Source: Candidatus Gastranaerophilales bacterium (GTDB taxonomy: Bacteria > Cyanobacteriota > Vampirovibrionia > Gastranaerophilales > UBA9579). Taken from it: 57,029 nt of DNA. The notes under the pieces were generated by a model. The model was not told where the DNA came from, ran no database searches, and saw only the letters and a program-made list of their open reading frames with translations. Where the stretch lies: positions 1-57,029 of the forward strand of contig JAQVCB010000008.1 in the NCBI GenBank assembly GCA_028689995.1. The letters are read 5' to 3'. Below are positions 52,380 to 57,029 of this stretch, in pieces (position 1 is the first letter of the stretch; every line of letters starts with the position of its first letter). The translations under genes were made by a program, and so were the position numbers.

Positions 52380-52425
52380 ATGCCGAGAGACAGAATCGAA
52401 CTGTCGACACAGGGATTTTCAGTCC
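52380..52425. repeat. Right attachment repeat within tRNA-Phe
   Basis: 46 bases identical to 24030-24075, covering the tRNA-Phe from the anticodon stem to its 3' end. The tRNA remains whole here, as expected after integration of an element carrying a matching 3' part. Confidence 0.92.
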
Positions 52426-52453
52426 CTTGCTCTACCGACTGAGCTATCTCGGC
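52381..52453 (-). tRNA. tRNA-Phe (anticodon GAA)
   Basis: Read on the minus strand: acceptor GCCGAGA/TCTCGGC, D-arm GCTC-AGTCGGTA-GAGC, anticodon loop CTGAAAA with GAA (52418-52420 on the plus strand), T-arm with TTCGATT, discriminator A. 73 bases, CCA not encoded. It is the insertion target of the large element. Confidence 0.97.
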
Positions 52454-52573
52454 ATAATTATAAAAGATTCTTTGTTTCAACAGTTAAATAATACTAGTAA
52501 CCAATTGTTACGTCAAGAGATTACTAAAACCAGAAAATAATAAATCCTTATCAGAGCTTGCTTCGAGATTTAA

Positions 52574-52750
52574 TTAAGTATGATTATCACCGAAAATTTC
52601 AACTCTATCTGATATTTCAGAAATAATATTATAATCTTGAATAGCTGTAATAATCATTTTGCCATTTTAATTGAGTATATTTATCAAATTAATAAAAATA
52701 TTTTTATTTTTGGGATCGAGTTCTGTTCTTGGTTCATCAAGTAAAAGTAC
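52574..52750 (-). pseudogene. ABC-transporter ATPase remnant
   Basis: The minus strand reads VLLLDEPRTELDPKNKNIF (Walker B and D-loop), then an in-frame TAA, then GKMIITAIQDYNIISEISDRVEIF, the H-loop region with His replaced by Gln. The Walker A half is absent. A CbiO/LolD-like ATPase fragment that has decayed. The surrounding 52,454-53,161 contains no other recognisable gene. Confidence 0.68.
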
Positions 52751-53161
52751 TTCCTAAATTTGGAGAAATTGACTAATAGGGTATATCTAATTTGTGTTCT
52801 ATAGGGCTTCTTGTCTGCAATTAACTAAATTTTACCTCTTGGTATTTTGATTTTTATCTGTTAAATTGTAAAATGACAAACTATGTTTGATAATTATACT
52901 AATTGATTGAAATAATGTTAAAACCTCTACTCTCAGTCTTTGCAATCTGTTAATAGAGGTTTTGTATAGTTTTTAACTTATTTAAAAAATTCAGTTTCAA
53001 ATATCAACAACTAATCTATTACCTTAAGATTAAGTGTGAATTAATGTAACATTTATAGGCTTTCAAGAAGAGTATCTATAAAGTTTTTTTTTATATGTTC
53101 GACATAATAAATATAAAGTTAATAAAATTAAAAAAATAAATTATAAAAAAGGAGTATCTTC

Positions 53162-53752
53162 ATGGGTTTAGCCTCAAGTCAAGCAAGACTATTACAATTA
53201 GTAGCAAGAAAAAGCGATCTGGAATTCAGAGGCCAGATGATTAACCACAGAAGATTATTAATTGCACGTGATACAGAAGAAGTATCAAAAAATTATTCAG
53301 ATGCATTGAATAATAGAACGTTAAGTTTTAAAAATTCAAATGGAGATGTATATACAACAGCACTTGGGCAGTTTGATGGTTATGGTTTCCTTGACACAAA
53401 TGGTCTTCATGTTTATAACACTGGCGGTACTACTGAAATAACCAGCTTTACTACAGAAAGTTTAGAAGCAGGATTACGCAATGGTACATTAATTATTAAA
53501 AATGATGATGATAAAGAAGTAGGATGGAGAACAGATACAACACATTTTACCGATGAGTATGATAAAAGTGATGATGCAGCAGCAGAAGCTGAATATCAAT
53601 ACAAAAGCAGTATGTTGCAAGTAGAAGACAAAAGACTTGAAATGGAATTAAAAGGCGTTGATACACAACACTCCGCAGTACAAACAGAAATGGATGCAGT
53701 CAAGAAAGTTATCGACAAAAATATTGAATCATCATTCAAGACATTCGGATAA
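53162..53752 (+). CDS. Coiled-coil protein of the MGLASSQARL type
   Basis: The first 40 residues (MGLASSQARLLQLVARKSDL, EFRGQMINHRRLLIARDTEE) and the last 50 (a heptad-rich helix ending DAVKKVIDKNIESSFKTFG) follow a pattern I recall from Melainabacteria and related genomes, where many copies occur; the middle (70-125) is a polar beta insertion. The helices resemble flagellin/hook-type D0 ends, but no function is known to me. 196 residues. AAAGGAG precedes the ATG; a terminator follows. Confidence 0.75.
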   Translation: MGLASSQARLLQLVARKSDLEFRGQMINHRRLLIARDTEEVSKNYSDALNNRTLSFKNSNGDVYTTALGQFDGYGFLDTNGLHVYNTGGTTEITSFTTESLEAGLRNGTLIIKNDDDKEVGWRTDTTHFTDEYDKSDDAAAEAEYQYKSSMLQVEDKRLEMELKGVDTQHSAVQTEMDAVKKVIDKNIESSFKTFG

Positions 53753-53776
53753 ATTTCGATAAAATAATAAATAAAA

Positions 53777-53813
53777 AAAAGAGACTATCCCAAAAGCATG
53801 GACAGTCTCTTTT
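53777..53813 (+). terminator. Rho-independent terminator
   Basis: AAAAGAGACT pairs with AGTCTCTTTT around a loop containing CCAAAAGCATGG, followed by Ts. It closes the coiled-coil gene. Confidence 0.85.
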
Positions 53814-53862
53814 AATTTTGGCAGTAATTAGGCACACATCATAAATATCTCTGGATTCTGTG

Positions 53863-54033
53863 TTACAGTTTTTGTAATATAGACTCAAATTTTCTCTTTG
53901 CTTCATAAGGGACTCTTATTAGAAAAAGCACCTCGTAATAATCCATAAGCAAGGAATCAATAACAGATGTGATTATGATGTTGAATAAACTCAAAACCTG
54001 ACAGTCATAAAATTGAGGCTGATAAAAAATCTT
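53863..54033 (-). pseudogene. Possible gene remnant (57 open codons)
   Basis: The minus strand stays open over 56 codons and reads VIDSLLMDYYEVLFLIRVPY then EAKRKFESILQKL before TAA. The end looks like real protein (a helical C-terminus), but the frame has no good start and begins after a stop at 54034-54036. Either a broken gene or a chance frame; the rest of 53,814-54,221 shows nothing. Confidence 0.3.
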
Positions 54034-54221
54034 TTAAGTCAGCTTAAATTTTATTGGCTTTATTGTTAATAAATTTAGAGGGTATATTGTTTATTTAAAT
54101 AAACAATATACTTATTTAATACAACAGGTTTTCTATTATATCCATATAGGTATTAATACTATTTAAAAATATTATAAAAAGTCTATCATTATATATATAA
54201 AACATAATAAAGGAGGTTCTC

Positions 54222-54440
54222 ATGAGATATCTGCAATACATTACATACGCTTTAATAATTATTGGCGCACTAAACTGGGGCATGATAGGGTTATTTAATA
54301 TTGATATAGTATCTTCAATATTTGGCCCAATGACAGTATTGAGCAGATTAATCTTTACAATTGTGGGATTTGCCGGTTTAATTAACCTGATACTTGAGCT
54401 GACAGTTTGTAAATCACCATCGAGATGTTATATTTCATAA
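54222..54440 (+). CDS. DUF378 small membrane protein
   Basis: 72 residues with two membrane segments (YITYALIIIGALNWGMIGLF and LIFTIVGFAGLINLILEL). The IGALNWGMIGLFNID stretch is the DUF378 hallmark. AAAGGAGG precedes the ATG. Function unknown in the family. Confidence 0.9.
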   Translation: MRYLQYITYALIIIGALNWGMIGLFNIDIVSSIFGPMTVLSRLIFTIVGFAGLINLILELTVCKSPSRCYIS

Positions 54441-54462
54441 AAGAACTGCTTAAAAGACCCAT

Positions 54463-54494
54463 AAAGAGAGAGGGAAATATTCCTCTCTCTTTTG
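54463..54494 (+). terminator. Rho-independent terminator
   Basis: AAAGAGAGAGG (54463-54473) pairs with CCTCTCTCTTTT (54482-54493) around GAAATATT. Confidence 0.88.
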
Positions 54495-54550
54495 TGTATT
54501 AAATTACAAACTTTAAACAAAGCTTATTTGATTGAGGTAAAATTATTTTT

Positions 54551-55744
54551 ATGAGCGAAAAATTTTATATAAGAAAAATAACAGATAATAATGCAGAACA
54601 GGTTATTAAAGATATAGGCTTTGACAAAAACTATATCAATAAAGCTATTTTGAAATATAATTATATTCTTTTAAAAATACACAATCTTACCTGTCCGCAG
54701 GCAAGTATTTTAAAACAGCTTGCACTTTCGGTCGGTGCAGATGTCGCCGTTCACCGAGAAGTAATAACCTGCAAAACTGACAAAACTGATGTTTTGCTTG
54801 AATGTACTCATTCACAACTTAAAATATTATGTGAAAAACTTAAATTTCAGCCTTTCAAGTTAAGTAAACTTTCATCATTACTTTTAGATCAAATAATTAA
54901 AAAGCCTGCTTCAATGAAAATAAGAGATACAGTCTTTGACTGGAATAAAAAGACCTATATTATGGGTATATTAAATATAACTCCTGATTCTTTTTCAGAT
55001 GGTGGCAAATTTATTGATCCTGATAACGCATTAAAACAGGCAGAAAAATTGATCGAAGACGGAGCAGATATTATAGATATCGGCGGAGAATCAACAAGAC
55101 CGTTTTCAATGGAAGTAAGTCCTGAAGAAGAGATTGAAAGAGTTATACCTGTAATAAAAAAAATCAGAGAACTGAATTCATCCATTCCGATAAGCATCGA
55201 CACAAGACATGCCATAGTTGCAAAACAGGCAATAGAAAACGGAGCTGATATCATTAATGATGTTTCAGGACTAAAATGGGATCTTGAAATGGGCAAAGTT
55301 GCAGCAGAATTTAATGTTCCTGTAATCATAATGCACAGTATTTCAAATCCTGAAGACATGCAGATCAATCCTGAATACAGCGAAAATATTATCGATGCCT
55401 TATCAAAAGACCTTTATGATATTACTCAAAAAGCAACAGAAGTTGGTATAAAACCGGAAAATATAATAATCGATCCCGGAATTGGATTTGGAAAAACACT
55501 TGAACACAACCTTGAAATAATAAGAAGAATCAATGAATTTAAATCACTAGGTTTTCCAGTTCTTGTCGGAGTTTCAAGAAAGTCTGTTATTGCAAATATT
55601 TTAAATCTACCGCCTGAAGAAAGAGAAGAAGCAAATATCGCACTTGGATCATATCTTGCATCAAACGGAGCTGATATTATCAGGGTTCATGACGTTAAAA
55701 AACATTTTAAAGCCTTTAAAGTATTAGACAGCGTTATTAGATAA
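54551..55744 (+). CDS. folP: Dihydropteroate synthase with N-terminal extension
   Basis: FolP condenses p-aminobenzoate with dihydropterin pyrophosphate in folate synthesis. The core from about residue 135 is complete: MGILNITPDSFSDGG, IDIGGESTRP, ISIDTRHA, INDVSGL, VIIMHS, IIDPGIGFGKTLEHN, VGVSRKS and RVHDV. Residues 1-130 (RKITDNNAEQVIKDIGFDK and on) form an extra domain found in some bacterial and archaeal-type synthases, of unknown role. The N-terminal domain explains the length of 397 against the usual 270-290. Confidence 0.95.
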   Translation: MSEKFYIRKITDNNAEQVIKDIGFDKNYINKAILKYNYILLKIHNLTCPQASILKQLALSVGADVAVHREVITCKTDKTDVLLECTHSQLKILCEKLKFQPFKLSKLSSLLLDQIIKKPASMKIRDTVFDWNKKTYIMGILNITPDSFSDGGKFIDPDNALKQAEKLIEDGADIIDIGGESTRPFSMEVSPEEEIERVIPVIKKIRELNSSIPISIDTRHAIVAKQAIENGADIINDVSGLKWDLEMGKVAAEFNVPVIIMHSISNPEDMQINPEYSENIIDALSKDLYDITQKATEVGIKPENIIIDPGIGFGKTLEHNLEIIRRINEFKSLGFPVLVGVSRKSVIANILNLPPEEREEANIALGSYLASNGADIIRVHDVKKHFKAFKVLDSVIR

Positions 55745-55778
55745 TGTACTAATAATCAGCTTTACGTAAGTTTATGTA

Positions 55779-56321
55779 TTACAAGCCTTGATTAGCATCT
55801 GCATTTTTTATTCTCGTCTTACCCATATATAATTCATCTTTATCAGATATATTAATATATTTTAAATTGCTCTTCAAATCTTCAAGTGTTTGAATGTCTT
55901 CAGAAAACGGTACTGTTGATTTTGGGCCATTTATAACCCATGTATCATTTTTTACGGAATAAAAAATTCTGGATCCACGTACCTGTTGACCCCAAATTAT
56001 CGATGAATCAATTTTAAATCTGTCAAATATATCTTTTAATTTTTCAAATAGAATAGAACTACCGGAAAAACTATCTCCTCCTGCTATTAATCCCCGTAAA
56101 TTTACATTTTGCAACTTCAACTCTGGAATTTTAGCATTAAATGCTTTTTCAATATTATCTAATTCAAAACGATCAGGAAGTAAATGAAACAATAATAATT
56201 TTTTAGAATTTTGTATTCCACCGGCATTGCAACTACATACTCTATCAGTATATCCTTGTTCTTTGAGTATTATCTGATTTACTCTCCATGGATAATCAAC
56301 ATATTCACCATTTTTTTTCAT
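55779..56321 (-). CDS. Possible CheD-like deamidase-fold protein
   Basis: Residues 28-52 read RVCSCNAGGIQNSKKLLLFH then LLPD, followed by LRGLIAGGDSFSGSS and FKIDSSIIWGQ. CheD-type receptor deamidases have a catalytic Cys, then His-x-x-LP about 17-20 residues on, then an AKIFGGA loop; all three positions can be matched here. The overall similarity is low, and no chemotaxis genes are nearby. Cautious call: deamidase-like fold, target unknown, possibly not catalytic. Confidence 0.45.
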   Translation of the reverse strand: MKKNGEYVDYPWRVNQIILKEQGYTDRVCSCNAGGIQNSKKLLLFHLLPDRFELDNIEKAFNAKIPELKLQNVNLRGLIAGGDSFSGSSILFEKLKDIFDRFKIDSSIIWGQQVRGSRIFYSVKNDTWVINGPKSTVPFSEDIQTLEDLKSNLKYINISDKDELYMGKTRIKNADANQGL

Positions 56322-56414
56322 TTTTAAAAGAGAAAGCTTTTCAAATTTCTCGCTACTTACAAATTTTATTTTTGATTAAAAAATAAATTATTATTCGTAG
56401 AAACTTTCATCCTT

Positions 56415-57029
56415 TTAATCCTTCAAAATATTTTTCCTTGCAAGATAATCAATTATTGCAAATTTTGCAAGTTCAGAATTTCTTTTGTGAAATTTAGGCC
56501 CTCTTGCCGGAATAACTCCATCCCACATACAAACAGGATATGATCTTTCAAAAATTGTGTATGATTTATGTTCAAAAACACTGGTTAAATATTTTTTTCT
56601 GTCTAATTCCAGCAAATTAATCGGGCTTGCATCAAATTCTTTAAATAAATTTACTGATTTTATTTCATTGTTTATAAGATAATTTTCTTTAATTTTACTG
56701 AAATTATCATAATAAAACATAGGTACGACAGTAACAGATTTTTTAAGATCCTCATAATTATTCAACTCTAATGACCAATCTCTTAATATTTCCAGAAATG
56801 CATTCATTCCTTTACCACTGTCACAAAAATCAATAATAACTGTTTTTTTCCCATCTCTGGCTTTGTTAATTATTGTCTCAGGATCCATACCTGATATTTT
56901 TAGATATTCTCTGTAACAATCAAGCTGTCGTTCAGTCGGATTTTTTTTACAAATCTGCCAATGATCTGAATTTATTGAATGAAGTATTTTTCCTTGAGAA
57001 AATGCAACAAACTTATAATCATTGATGCC
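56415..57029 (-). CDS. Hypothetical protein, 5' end beyond right edge
   Basis: The frame is open from the right edge to 56415; an internal ATG at 56888 is not the true start because the sequence upstream reads smoothly as protein (GINDYKFVAFSQGKILHSIN and on, KKNPTERQLDCYREYLKISG). KTVIIDFCDSGKGMNAFLEIL resembles the PRPP-binding loop of phosphoribosyltransferase-like folds, but the match is weak. Same strand as the gene at 55779, 93 bases before it. Confidence 0.6.
   Translation of the reverse strand, partial: GINDYKFVAFSQGKILHSINSDHWQICKKNPTERQLDCYREYLKISGMDPETIINKARDGKKTVIIDFCDSGKGMNAFLEILRDWSLELNNYEDLKKSVTVVPMFYYDNFSKIKENYLINNEIKSVNLFKEFDASPINLLELDRKKYLTSVFEHKSYTIFERSYPVCMWDGVIPARGPKFHKRNSELAKFAIIDYLARKNILKD

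Larger units (their letters stand above)
24030..52425. mobile_element. 28.35-kb integrative element inserted at tRNA-Phe
   Basis: The element lies between two identical 46-bp copies of the tRNA-Phe 3' part (24030-24075 and 52380-52425, offset 28,350). A tyrosine integrase and an excisionase-like gene lie next to the intact tRNA end. It carries an ArdC-like protein, a DUF3987 protein, a Gabija-type pair, a His-Xaa-Ser system and many exported proteins. I see no relaxase, coupling protein, type IV secretion gene, capsid or terminase gene, so it is best called an integrative (perhaps mobilizable) element or satellite. Confidence 0.88.

Overview
The window is AT-rich DNA, probably from a gut Melainabacterium (Vampirovibrionia, order Gastranaerophilales). 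This is inferred from low G+C, Gram-negative-type envelope genes (AsmA/TamB-like protein, family 9 glycosyltransferase), an [FeFe]-hydrogenase maturase, a MGLASSQARL-type coiled-coil protein, and several unrelated proteins with a short ISFKS/ISFRG-like motif near the N-terminus. No rRNA or marker gene in the window proves it.

Layout. 1-21,200 is core-like: clpB, an orphan hydE, a PHP-domain protein, a 1500-residue AsmA-like protein, a class A penicillin-binding protein, a tandem-domain cytidine-deaminase-like protein, upp, manC, two metallophosphoesterases and a GT9 enzyme. It holds a 169-bp MITE-like element (4069-4237) and, at 14,095-14,211, a structured element followed by a perfect 25-bp hairpin.

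21,220-24,030 is an old integration hot spot: tRNA-Ser(CGA), a mazEF-type toxin-antitoxin pair, a degraded second copy of the tRNA-Ser 3' end, the C-terminal remnant of a large serine recombinase, and a complete IS630-family copy (22,825-23,894, TA target) whose transposase is broken by two compensating homopolymer frameshifts.

24,030-52,425 is a 28.35-kb integrative element inserted at tRNA-Phe(GAA). It is bounded by 46-bp identical direct repeats of the tRNA 3' part, carries its integrase next to the intact tRNA, and has a 17-bp direct repeat inside each end. Its cargo is: a Gabija-type defence pair (OLD nuclease GajA and UvrD-like helicase GajB) with a divergent HEPN/zinc-ribbon protein; a complete His-Xaa-Ser system (hxsD-hxsB-hxsC-hxsA), in which two radical SAM enzymes and a small partner probably modify a secreted His-Xaa-Ser repeat protein; a block of exported proteins and lipoproteins, two with FlgT-like features, between two XRE regulators; and a SEC-C nuclease-like protein. 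Its maintenance genes are a second tyrosine recombinase, an ArdC-like protein, an IS1595-derived protein, two excisionase-like proteins and a DUF3987 protein. No relaxase or phage structural gene is visible, so it looks like a mobilizable element or satellite rather than a self-transmissible ICE.

52,454-57,029 returns to core-like DNA: an ABC-transporter ATPase remnant, the MGLASSQARL-type coiled-coil protein, a DUF378 membrane protein, folP with an N-terminal extension, a protein with CheD-like features, and a gene running off the right edge.

The most interesting content is the hxs operon, the Gabija/HEPN neighbourhood and the exported-protein block, all on one tRNA-Phe element.
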